A stretch of 64,000 nt of DNA, taken from the NCBI GenBank assembly GCA_009103225.1, contig RHPI01002069.1:1791601-1855600 (forward strand), read 5' to 3'. The notes beneath the pieces are model-generated. The model ran no database searches and was not told where the DNA came from. It worked only from the letters and a program-made list of their open reading frames with translations. This DNA is from Chlorokybus atmophyticus. Lineage: Eukaryota; Streptophyta; Chlorokybophyceae; Chlorokybales; Chlorokybaceae. Positions 22,404-32,928 of this stretch are shown here, piece by piece. The translations under genes were made by a program, and so were the position numbers. Position 1 is the first letter of the stretch. Each line of letters starts with the position of its first letter.

Positions 22404-25400
22404 ATGGCGGCGGCGGCAGAGGAGAAGGAGAAGGAGGGGGAGGGGGATGATGAGAAGGGGAAGGTGGTGGTCAGGAGGGGTGGGAGGGGTGGGAGGGAGG
22501 CGTGGTCGGATTATGAGACGGTGTTCACCAATGCCAAGGCGGGCATGGACCAAGTGGACAGGGAGCATGTGAAGAAGGTGTGTGCTTTGTGTGCTTGTGT
22601 GTTTATACAGAAGAGTAGTGTGTTTTGTGGTTGGGGGTATTGATGCATGCGGCCAAGCATGTGGTCCTTGTTGTGGTTGTGGGGTTCCAACGGCGTCATC
22701 ATTGTGAAGGTTGTTTATGAGTCGAGCCGTGGCAGCGCCTTCTTCATCAACGAGCAGCGCAAGAACGAAGCCACTGAGCGACGCATTGCCCAAATGCAAA
22801 AGGCTATGGCGGAGCTCACACCACAGCGCATTCAAGTACGTAGCATGTTTCCAGCAACAAGCATTTACACATATATACCAATAATAGGTGCACTGACAGT
22901 GAAGGTCATGCCACACACATATTTGCTATGTGCGCTTGTTAATTGTGTTTGACACGCACGCGTACGATCATCTTCGGGGGGAACTACATAAGTACATACC
23001 CTACTGAAACTTAACACATTAGCGCCTTGTGCTCACATGAGAAACCTTGATGCGACATCCCGACGTTATTCATAAACACGCGTGTGCACACACACACACA
23101 CACGCGCGCATGCATCTCCTCACAGGCTCTAGAGCGTACCGCCGACCGTCGTCTCATCGAGCTCGAGGCCTCTCGCGACCTCTCGCGCGTGTGGCTCCAC
23201 GTCGACATGGATGCGTTCTACGCCGCGGTGGAGGAGCGCGCCAACCCCGCACTGAAGGAGAAGCCGCTGGCCGTCGGAGGCATCGGAATGATATGTACAG
23301 CAAACTATGAGGTGAGACTAACACCTGCTGGGACTCTCATGTTTACTTGCATAAGCACTTAAATGACAATTTGCCTTAAGTTGGGCTTATTGGGCCCGTC
23401 CCACAACGGACTTTACATCAACCTGACTTTTTGGTGTGGGTTGTGCACAGGCTCGCAAGTTTGGCGTGCGTGCGGCGATGCCGGGCTTCATCGGTTTGAA
23501 GCTCTGCCCGGAGCTGCAATTTGTCAAGCCCGATTTCGCAAAATACACGGCCGCAAGCGCCGACATACGCGAAGGTGATCATCTGCATGCTGCATGCTAC
23601 AATCGGGTTGTATTTCAACACAACAACCACAACCTGACACTAGTTGGGTTTCGTTCCCTGCGTGCAGTGTTCATGGAGTACGACCCGCAGTTTGTTGCCG
23701 TGAGCCTGGACGAAGCGTATCTCGACATCACCGAGCATTGCAAACAGACAAGTCGCAGCGGTGCTGAGGTGCGTCTGCGTGTAAGCATGCGTGCATGCGT
23801 GATAGCGTGCAACACGTTGACATGGGGCATTGTATACACCACAATACAAAAGCACTCGTGCAGTATAGCATAAACACTGTGCGTGCGTTGCCACAGGGCA
23901 TTACACAAGCAATCCAATTGCATCGCTGACACAACAGGTAGCTGAAGAGTTGAGGCAAAAAGTTAGAGACAAGACGGCTTTGACCTGCAGGTAAGGTGTT
24001 ACATCACACATTGCTTTTATTTTCGCCACGCACGCATGAGGCTCTTACTCTGCCCCTCTCCTCGCATTCATTCTCCATGGCACAGCGCAGGGATTGCACC
24101 CAACCGCATGTTGGCCAAGGTGTGCTCGGACATCAACAAACCCAACGGGCAGTACGCGCTGCCGTCCGAGCGCGCGGCCATCACGGCCTTCATCACAACC
24201 CTACCTATCCGTAAGGTAGTTTCAACACTGTGAGTGGGTTGAATGATTGATTCGTCATCCACATATTCAATCATTCATTCATCATTCGTTCATTCATTCA
24301 TCCATTTGTTGATGTACTGAAACATTTGCTCACCATTTCATTTCTTCGTTTGTTGTTGAATCGATTCGTCTGTTTGTTCAGTTATTGTTTCATTTCATTC
24401 GTGCATGTACTGTTTGTCTCATTGACTCTTTCATCGTCTGTGTTACTGTCCTTTCATACACTCACTCATTAGCATCTGAGCAGATTGGAGGCATCGGCAA
24501 GGTGTCCGAGCGCCTTCTTCACACGCTCGGCAACACGCACTGCAGCCACCTCATCGAGAAGCGCGGGTTGCTCGCAGCACTGTTCTCCCCAATCGCATTC
24601 GGTACTGTCTGAACCAATGCCATGCGTGTGCGTGTGCGTGCATGTGCATGTTGTGGTCGTGTTGTTGTCATCTTGATACAGTTCAACCCACTCAGTGTTA
24701 CCTGTGTTGTGTCGTTGTGTGTTGTGTTGCCTTTAATCATCACTGACGTGCTACTCTGGCCTTGCAGACTTCTTCATGCATGTTGGGCTGGGCATCGGTG
24801 GATCGGAGGTTGTTGAGAGGGCTCCCGAGGGCGCTGTCACGCGCAAGGGCATCTCTACCGAGCGCACGTTTGCAGCTATTGGGACAGAAGCCCAGCTCAA
24901 CACCAAACTTGGTCCGTGCTTGTGGCACAGAAAAAGTATCACGTCGTCATGTGGGTGAACCATGCTGTTTGAAACACACGTACACATGCGCGCGCACGTA
25001 CATATGTAGGTATACACACGAATGCGCACACGCACACGCGCAAGCACACACAACTGATTGAGTTTGTTTGAATCAACAGAAGAATTAGCAGAGTCTTTGG
25101 CGTCGCACATGGCACGCGAGGGTCTGCACGCGCGCGTGCTCACCCTCAAGCTTAAGTCCACAGCTTTTGAAGTGAGCTGCGTGGGCTGGAAAGGCTAGCA
25201 ATGGCTCTCGAGCTCAAATGTGGGTGTGTGAATGTTGTTTTAGGTGCGCACGCGTGCGGTGACACTGCCCACTTACATCTCAACTGCTGAAGAGATGCTT
25301 GTCCATGCGAGGCAATTGTTGAAGCAGGAGTTGCCCATCACTGCCCGCCTCATGGGTGAGTGCACATGTGCACATGTAATTGGCATGCAAGTACATGATG

Positions 25401-26368
25401 CTCAGTATGTAAGAGCAGTAAAACATCAACAGCTTTGAAACTGTTCATCTAGTCAGCTAAGTCAATTTGATTGACCAGTGATTACCTCTTTGGCAGGCTT
25501 GCGCATGAACAGTTTCAAGGAGGAATCGGTGCCGGAGCCAGGGCAACTCACACTCTCACAGGTACATGTAACCAGAGGTGTGCGAGCGTGTGCGTGAGAT
25601 CGTGCTTGTGCGGCTGCTGGCGTCAGGGTTAACATCGAGAACTGTGTTTTTGTGGTCATGTGCTTTATATGTCTATACATGTCTTTATATTTGTCGATGT
25701 GTCTATTTGATTATATGTGACAAGGTTGACACTTCTGCCAACAACAACAGCAATGTCTATTTGTTTTTCAGGTGTTCTCCCGGAAGAAGCCACGCAAACA
25801 GGACAACAACTCTGTCGAGCCAATCAACCTGGAGGACGACTCGTCTTCTTCTTCTGATAGTGATGATAATGATGACGATGTTGACCTCAACAAAGAACAT
25901 GCAACGAGTGTCACCCACGTGGAACAACAACAGCCAGATCCTGGGCCATCAGCGTCATCCTGGAGAGAAAGCCTCATGGATGATGATGTTGGTATAGGTG
26001 TTAGCACGGCGTGTCCACGCTGCACGTACATCAACAACAACAACAACACGGTCCCCTGTGAGGTTTGCGGGTACCCCGATGGTGACACAGACGACAACGA
26101 GTACGCGTGCGAGCAATGCGGCACGAAGGTGCGAGTTTTCAATAAACGCGAGCACGAAGACTACCACTACGCCTTGCGGCTGCAGAGGAATGATGGTGAT
26201 GTTGGTTCGCATCAACATGATCGGGCCGCTGCAATTGTTGGTGTAACGGGCAGTAAGCGCAACAGCAGCAGTGGTGGTAAAGCGGCCTCTGGGCCGATGG
26301 ATCTGTTTGTAAGGAAACAGCAGAAGAGTAAACGCTTGCACACATCAGGTGTGCCGGACCCAACATGA
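22404..26368 (+). CDS. POLK: DNA polymerase kappa (Y-family translesion polymerase)
   Basis: Thirteen exons: 22404-22577, 22710-22835, 23126-23311, 23451-23574, 23668-23768, 23938-23990, 24086-24215, 24484-24601, 24768-24911, 25080-25171, 25244-25355, 25497-25561, 25772-26368; phases agree throughout; 673 aa. It copies past bulky DNA lesions in the nucleus. The kappa-type N-clasp precedes the catalytic core: [12 protein letters not shown] (Asp127, Asp129), [17 protein letters not shown] (Asp218, Glu219), [10 protein letters not shown] and a helix-hairpin-helix region ([10 protein letters not shown]). The little-finger domain follows. The last exon encodes an acidic Ser/Asp tract, then an NZF-like zinc finger (Cys 556, 559, 571, 574) and a CCHH finger like UBZ3 (Cys588, Cys591, His603, His607). 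The basic C-terminus could be a nuclear signal. Usual Pol kappa carries CCHC UBZ4 fingers, so this tail is unusual. Confidence 0.96.
24246..24310. repeat. CATT-type microsatellite in Pol kappa intron 7
   Basis: Imperfect CATT/CATC repeats occupy part of the 268-bp intron 24216-24483. Confidence 0.8.
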
Positions 26369-27080
26369 CCGGTGTGTTGTGCGCTCGCGGGGTTGTGATG
26401 GGTATGCCGGGAGGCGGGTGGTATTGAGCGTATGGTTATGCTTGTACAGTGCATTGTGCTTGTGGACTAGCCTGTGAATGACATAATTTGTTGTGTATGT
26501 GGTTGTGGAGGACTAGTACTCGTCTCATTACAATCTGACATGTTGTCAAGTGGTGTTCGATCGCATATCCATACACAGATTGCGCATGGGCACACGCACG
26601 GGCGCGCATACAACAAGCATAAAAGCACCAAGGCAGGCACTATGGTGTACAAAGTATGCAATGTGGTGAACGGTTGGCCATGCCAAGCACGGTGTGAAGT
26701 TGAAGCGTGCCACAGTGTGTGGCTAATATGTGTCACTTGTGACATGACAACCCATTTGGCAACAAACAACTGCAACTTGGCATGGGAGGTTGGGTTCATG
26801 CTGCATAAACAACTGCACAACACAGTCACTCTCTAGTCAGTGCCTGCCAAGAAATGGTGTCTTGTGTTGTGCTGTTGTTCTCAATCAATTTCCCAAAGGG
26901 AGAAACACAGGGCATCGAGCAATTGCTACAATGGAAAGCAACTAGCAAGTATCGCACAAGAACAGTGGAAGCAGCTAGCAGAGAGGGGTCAACTAGTGAT
27001 ACAGTTTGAGGACTAATACAACGCCCACCAATGATCTTGCATGTGTCTTCCCTTGTATATACAAACCAAATTGTGTCTGT
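26369..27080. other. Convergent 3' region (Pol kappa / RRM protein)
   Basis: The 0.7 kb between two converging stop codons probably holds both 3' UTRs. I see no gene in it. Confidence 0.5.
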
Positions 27081-28850
27081 TTATGCGCGTGCGGGAGCAG
27101 CCACATTTGTTGTATCGGCTTTGGGCATGTCTGCGTTGTTATCCTCATCGAGCGTGTGTGTCGGTTGAGGCTGCGCTCCCTCTGGCGTGAAGGGCGGCGG
27201 CTCGTAGTCGGGTACGAGCGCGTACTCGTCGTTCGCGTTGGGTACCTGCACGTTGATCTGTCTCTTGGCCTCGCTCGACACGGCGAGGACGTGCGTCTCA
27301 ACAGCCGTGACGGCATTGTTGACGACGTTGGTCACGCGCGCGACGGTGGTGTTGGTCATCGCGACATCCTTGACGGAGTTCATCGAGCGCTCCAAAGCGC
27401 CAACAGCGGCCTTGGCGTACGTCGACAAACCGAGCCGCGTGTCCACATCCTGAGAAGGAGAAGTTAGTTAGTTTGTTTCCAAGTGCTATCACCTGCTGGT
27501 ACTTTCCTAGCACTTGGTCTAGTTTGCTCTTACCCCTCACCTCAGTTTTCTATCGATCACTCAAGCAGCAAATGGTACAGAAATGTTGTCACTCTGACCC
27601 AGTTACTGCTGACACACGCACACGCACATGCACGCAGCTGTGCGCACGCACACGCACACCCACGCACAGGCCTACTCTTGCACGGACGCAATACATATGG
27701 AGCTACTTTGCTCTTACTTCAATCGACTTTCCTAACCTTGTATCAGAGAGCGAACATCAAAGGTTGCACCGTGTATGTTCTCTCAACAAACCCTACCTTG
27801 AGCGCCGCATCCGCCCTCTGCCCCAGCGCCTTTGTCCGTTCCGTCACGTTATACATCGCGTCGACGGCGGCAAGTTTGGCGCGCACCCGCGAGGTGAGTC
27901 CGTGCTTCTCGTCGACGGCGCGCGCGCGGGACAGGACGTCCGACGACAGGACGTAGCCGCGGGCCAGCATCGCCGCGATCGCGCGCTCGGTGCGATTGGG
28001 TTCGGCGAGGGGGGAGGTTTGACTCACGGGAGACATCAGGGGCTGAAACACATGTAGAGGTTGACGTGTGCGTGTGCTTGGGTGTGGGTAGGTATGCGCG
28101 CGCATGTGCATACACGTGCGTGTGCGCGTCTCAGTTAGTGTCAAAACTCACATAACAAATCCCATCCTTTGCATGCTCTATTGTACCATCGACGCACCGT
28201 GTTTGGGCTGTTAGGGACTCCGCTGGCTGCGGTGATCATCACGGCGCGGTCAACGATAACTGCGCCCTGTCAACATTCAGAGCAGATAGTTCAGTAATCT
28301 ATTTAACGACACAACAACAGGCTGCTTGCAGGACGCGTGTCACAACTCACAGTCAGCAGCAGTGCGGTATCGAGCGCTTTGGCGTCTTTGAATGTGACCG
28401 TTGCAGACTTTGTGCCGTCCGCTTCACTGCAGAAACAACGCAACGACACGCAATCAATGTTCTCAAGCGTTGTGTACTATACAGTCAGCTTGTATGAAGT
28501 ACTGCATGTTCACCACGCCCATGCATGCATGCATGCATGCTGGCTGGCTGGCTGGCTGGCTGGCTGTAGCCTAACGGAAAGGCAGTGCTGAAGTGTCTTG
28601 TATTCGTGCGTGCATGTGCGTGTGCGTGTGTGCGCGTGTATGCGCGCGTGTGCGTGCGCGTGCGCATGCACATGCGCGCATGTGTGTATTTGCGTGCGCG
28701 CGTGTGAGACACAATATCCACTCACTCGCGGATGCTGATCCGCCTGATCTCCCCGGAAAAGGAGAAGAACTCGCTCAGGCTGCGCTCCGTTGCGTTGGGA
28801 GAGATGTTCGTTACCAGCACCGACGGCTGCGCAATGTTGAAAGGCCAAAC

Positions 28851-28895
<45 letters not shown>

Positions 28896-28964
28896 CAAAC
28901 ACAAGAGAAATCCAGTCAGAGCTGCCGCTTTCGCACTGACACGTTGACTTGAGGTCATAGGCAT
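27081..28964 (-). CDS. RRM protein, BPA1-like (binding partner of ACD11 family)
   Basis: Six minus-strand exons: 28964-28941, 28826-28726, 28426-28351, 28266-28198, 28042-27797, 27449-27081; phases agree; 294 residues. An N-terminal RRM covers about residues 9-75: VLVTNISPNATERSLSEFFS, then SATVTFKD as the RNP1-like strand, then ALLLTGAVIVDRAV. The RRM is followed by the module typical of plant BPA1-like proteins: a helical segment with AMLARGYVLSSDVLSRA and VDEKHGLTS, then an amphipathic repeat-like tail. Known plant members bind the sphingolipid-transfer protein ACD11 and link to cell-death control; that role here is inference. The C-terminus is acidic and Pro-rich. Exon 1 encodes only eight residues, and intron 1 holds a (CA)n microsatellite. 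RNA binding is untested; the aromatic RNP residues are poorly conserved. Confidence 0.86.
28515..28720. repeat. Microsatellite cluster in RRM-gene intron 2
   Basis: ATGC repeats, then a (TGGC)n run ending near 28566, then a long TG/CG alternating tract up to the exon. It lies between exons 28826-28726 and 28426-28351. Confidence 0.85.
28852..28894. repeat. (AC)n microsatellite in RRM-gene intron 1
   Basis: About 21 uninterrupted AC units lie inside the first intron. Confidence 0.95.
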
Positions 28965-29460
28965 AAGTGTTCCTAGCCCAGTTGAGATGCGTATTGCTCT
29001 AATAGCACAGGATTGTTTGAACTGTAGAATTGGCTACTATCAATCCTTGCGGAAAACATCTGTGTGACATATCTGCCACGCACTATTCTCGAACAGGTGG
29101 AACTGTGATCAATTTAAAAAACCTGGTTACCAAGAACAATCCATGATCACTAACATGACAGCTGCATCCTCACACACGGTCGAACCCCCCTATCAGTACA
29201 CCTGACTGACAACAGCCTGTCATAAGGCAGACCAAGCTAAACCAAGCCTGAACCCAGACTCAAACCCCCCAGATTAAGCTTGCCTCAGAAGGGGTCAAAG
29301 GTGGGGAGGAGGCCATGGCAGCAACAAACCCTGGCTGAGAGCGACAAAGAGCTAGGGGAGCCCTCAGGAGTTTGATGTATAAAGACCCCTGAAAGCAAGG
29401 CGTCTCTCTCTACTATCTAATCCAACCCCAGCTGCTCCACGTGCTGCTCCGCCTATTTCG

Positions 29461-29498
29461 CCACCGCCACCGCCACCGCCACCGCCACCGCCACCGCC
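29461..29498. repeat. CCACCG hexamer repeat
   Basis: About six tandem units lie upstream of PDX2. Confidence 0.9.
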
Positions 29499-29688
29499 TA
29501 CACCACCTGGTCTACAGCTTAGTCTACGCGTGAGCGCTGTGCGTTTGTTGTCATGAGCGTGAGCCAGAGTCGGTTACGCATCGTAACGGAGTCTCACTCT
29601 TGTCAGATACGCCTAGTATCCTGTGGTCGGTTACGATGCGTATTCGTTGACGGAGCGTGTCCCGCCAACTGGAGCGGACACGTCAGCA

Positions 29689-29737
29689 GCGGCGGCGGCG
29701 GCGGCGGCGGCGGCGGTGGTGGTGGTGGTGGTGGCGG
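29689..29737. repeat. GGC/GGT triplet repeat in PDX2 leader
   Basis: A run of GGC then GGT triplets ends 35 bp before the PDX2 ATG. On the RNA it could form a G-quadruplex. Confidence 0.9.
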
Positions 29738-29771
29738 TTGGGGTTTTGCAGTGCTTGAGTTTTGTGCTATT

Positions 29772-32298
29772 ATGGATCAGCCTGTGGCCAGCGCTACCGA
29801 AGAGCCTATGCGTATAGGCGTGCTGGCGCTGCAGGTCTAGAGTCAGTCTCAGGCTGTGTGCGTGGCGTATGTATGTATGTGTGTATGTATGCCTTTCTGT
29901 TTGACTCAGCGCCAGCTGCATTGAGTTATTCGACTATGTTGGCGGACAGTTGCGCATGCAGTTTGCTACATCGGTCAAGTGCTTTTGCTCTTTCTTTTTC
30001 CCTGGTTGCATTAGGCAGTAGTGGTGTCACGCACTTGTGATTGCGGCACTGTGTGCCTGCCACTTCTCACCACACCAAGTTACGTATTTCATCAGATCAC
30101 ACGCTGGTATCCCCGACTTGCCCAAGACAACATGCACGCATACGCACACACTCCATGCATGTGTGTGTCTCTGTACATGCGTGTGTGTATGGGTAGATGC
30201 ATATCCAGTGGTTGTTGCGCTGTTTTACACTGTGCGTGTCCGCGCGCGCGTTTGTGTGTGTGCAAATGTAGTAGTAGTAGTAGTAGTAGCAATAATAGCA
30301 ATGCTACTCGTACTAGTCATACTACCAATCACTCATGTTACTATCGACCCACATATCTTCTTCCATCCAGGGTTCCTTTCGCGAGCACTGCACCTCTCTC
30401 CGCCGCTGCTCCTCCCCCTCCTTCCCCTCGATCTCCCCCGTCGAGGTCCGTCGTCCCGACCAGCTCGAGGGGTGTCGGGGTCTGATCATACCGGGGGGGG
30501 AGAGCACTACCATGGCCAACGTCGCCGTGCGCGCGGGACTGGTGAGGGGAGGAAGTGCGTGTGTGTGTGTGTGTGTGTGCGGGTATTCGTGCACACGCAC
30601 ACATGCACACAAACGTGTACGCACGTGCAAGCGCGCGCGCACACACGCGCGCACGCATGCACGCACACACCCACACATGCACGCACGCACGCACACATAC
30701 ACGCGCGCACATGCACATACACAGTGTCTGAGCATTCTTGCGTGCGTGCGTGCGTGCATTTGTGTCCACTTGTGCATGTGCACATGACTCTTTGTGCACG
30801 TGTGCCTGTGTTTGTGGATGTTATTACGACTCACTCTTCGGTGGGGTGGCGATTGCTGTTGATGGTGGTGGGGCACACATGCACCAGGGTGAGGGTTTGG
30901 AGGTGCTCAAGGCGTTTGCGGCGGAGAGGCCCGTGTGGGGCACGTGCGCCGGACTCATCCTCCTCGCCAACAAAGCCTACGGTGAGCACAGTACAGAGTC
31001 GCACCCCACGCATGCTTGGCCTTGTCACATACTGCGATGGCATGCTTGCCGCTCTCGTGTGTTTCGGTCTCATTCGATAAGTCGTCGACTTCCCTCTATT
31101 GAATGCCCAGGCTTACAGTGACTAGCTAGACTGATGGTTGAGCAGTATGAGGCTCATGGGGACATAGTTGGTTGGTGTACTCTCAGTGGTCTTTGGCTTG
31201 ACCGCGTGGTCACTATCTATCCATACAACTAACTATTTTTGCAAATTGTTGTCGCTGTGTGGACGTTGATTGGTGCCACTCGTCCCTTTGTGTGCAGGGC
31301 AGAAAGAGGGTGGTCAGGCGTTAATCGGCGGCCTGGACGTCACCGTGCACCGCAACTTCTTCGGCTCACAGGTATCATAAATAGAAAGAGACAAAAAAGT
31401 GTGCGCGTGGGTGTGGGTGCGTGGGTGGGTGGGTGTGGGTGCGCACATGCGAGCGCGTGTGCGTGCGCGCATGTAGGTTCACCTCCAGCTTCACAAGCTG
31501 TCTTGGTAACGCGTTTTAATCCTTGTGCCCATGAAGTTGAACAGTTTTGAGGCGAGCCTCACAGCACCCGCGTGCCTTTCAAAACATGATGTACCGAATG
31601 TGGTTGGGGAGGATCCGTCGACCTTCCGTGCCGTGTTCATCCGCGCGCCGGGCATCCTGCAGCTTGGGGAAGGCGTGGAGGTGCTCGCCGAGTGCCCCGT
31701 CGCGCCAGAGGACCTGCCGGAAGGCGCGCCTCAGGTGGGCGTGTGTGCGTGGGCTTGTAGGTGGGGGTGGGGGTGCGAGTGGGTGCGTGCACACGTGTAC
31801 GTGTGGCGCGGAGACACAGCGCGTGCGCACACGTGTGTGTGCGTACGTGTGTATGAGAGTACGTGTGTATTGTGCTGCGCTGCGAGTTTGCGGGCAGAGT
31901 GGCGGCACAGGCATGTGTGCTTGCGTGCAACAACATGTGTATTGTGGTAACTTGATCTGTTGCTGTTACAGACGGACAAGGTAGTGGTTGCTGTGAGGCA
32001 GAACAACCTTCTTGCAACAGCTTTCCATCCTGAGCTCACAGCCGACAACAGATGGTAAGCTTACATCTTTCAAGACAAGAACCCACCACCAGTATGTACA
32101 TATAAATCAGACCGCTACTGGTCATGCAAGGTTCCAACATTTACGCGTTGCGTCCTTTGGCGTGGCAGGCACCAACTCTTTGTTGACATGTGCTCCAAGT
32201 TGCCACCTTACTCGAGTAAAGGCTCGCAACCAGCTGGCGAAAGTTTACAAAAGGAGTCCATTAGGTACTGTAGACCTGCTGATCTACCGGTTAGGTGA
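29772..32298 (+). CDS. PDX2: Pyridoxal 5'-phosphate synthase, glutaminase subunit PDX2
   Basis: Seven exons: 29772-29834, 30371-30541, 30888-30981, 31298-31371, 31537-31734, 31972-32054, 32169-32298; phases agree; 270 residues. The enzyme hydrolyses glutamine and passes ammonia to the PDX1 subunit for de novo vitamin B6 synthesis. It is a class I glutamine amidotransferase: the strand IGVLALQGSF, PGGEST, the nucleophile in WGTCAGL (Cys98), a second substrate segment (NFFGSQLNSFE) and the His-Glu pair in FHPEL (His219, Glu221) are all in place. Introns are long and full of TG/CG repeats. Exon 1 is short and leaves no room for a transit peptide, which fits the cytosolic location of the plant enzyme. 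PDX1 is not in this window. Confidence 0.96.
30556..30725. repeat. TG/CA/CG alternating tract in PDX2 intron 2
   Basis: A dense run of (GT)n, (CA)n and (CG)n starts about 15 bp after the exon 2 donor. Confidence 0.85.
31398..31475. repeat. TG/GGTG-rich tract in PDX2 intron 4
   Basis: GTG and GGTG repeats pass into a CG/TG alternation. A similar tract occurs in intron 5 (about 31740-31870). Confidence 0.75.
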
Positions 32299-32928
32299 CG
32301 AGTGAACTGGCTGGATTTTCATTAGCCATTGAGTAGTGTTGTGTAGCTGGTGGTCAGACATTGAGGCGTAAGTCATCACATTGGTGAACAGTTGGTTTAG
32401 CTTGGTTTGCCGCTGCTGCCTGCATGCAGCTGCAGCTCACGTCTGATCGCTGGACAAAGCATGTCGAAGTGATGCATTGTGACACTCTCATCCCCCGGCA
32501 GACTCTATGTGTAATCTGCACTACTCATGTCGGTTATATATAGTTGGGGATAGGTCGAATCATACCCATGCTGAGTTCACTACAGTTACTGGCTCCTGTG
32601 CACCGCCGGTACATGACATGCACCAGCGCACTGCCAAACCGGCAGTACGATTGCATTGCCACCTTTGCGTGATCAACTACAAGTTGAGCATGAATGCAGC
32701 TGCGCGTGTTAACAACAGGCAATGCGTGAGAAGCACACATGTACTTGCTATAGCTTCAATCCCTCAGTGCCCAACCACGCAACGGCAGCACATCACAAAC
32801 TGCGCCAACACTTGGGCAGATGAAGGATAGAGAGGAGAGGAGGGTAAGGATAAATTCATAATCAATGCTAGGATGATACAATAGACCTCGATGCCAGTGT
32901 TGCGTCATCAACGTCCAGACCAGAGACG
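32299..32928. other. Convergent 3' region (PDX2 / diacylglycerol kinase)
   Basis: The 0.6 kb between converging stop codons holds no exon that I can support. Confidence 0.5.

Larger units (their letters stand above)
28965..29771. other. Divergent promoter region (RRM protein / PDX2)
   Basis: This 807-bp interval lies between outward-facing starts. It contains a CCACCG hexamer array (29461-29498) and a GGC/GGT triplet array (29689-29737), the latter about 35 bp before the PDX2 start and probably in its 5' UTR. A TATAAAG stands at about 29379-29385. Confidence 0.55.

Noticed and set aside
28590-28720. TG/CG tract considered as a CRISPR-like or structured RNA array
   Set aside because: Units are simple dinucleotides without spacers, in a eukaryotic intron.
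30037-31080. 347-codon plus-strand open frame across PDX2 exons 2-3
   Set aside because: It runs through intronic TG/CG repeats and reads PDX2 exon 2 in the wrong frame.
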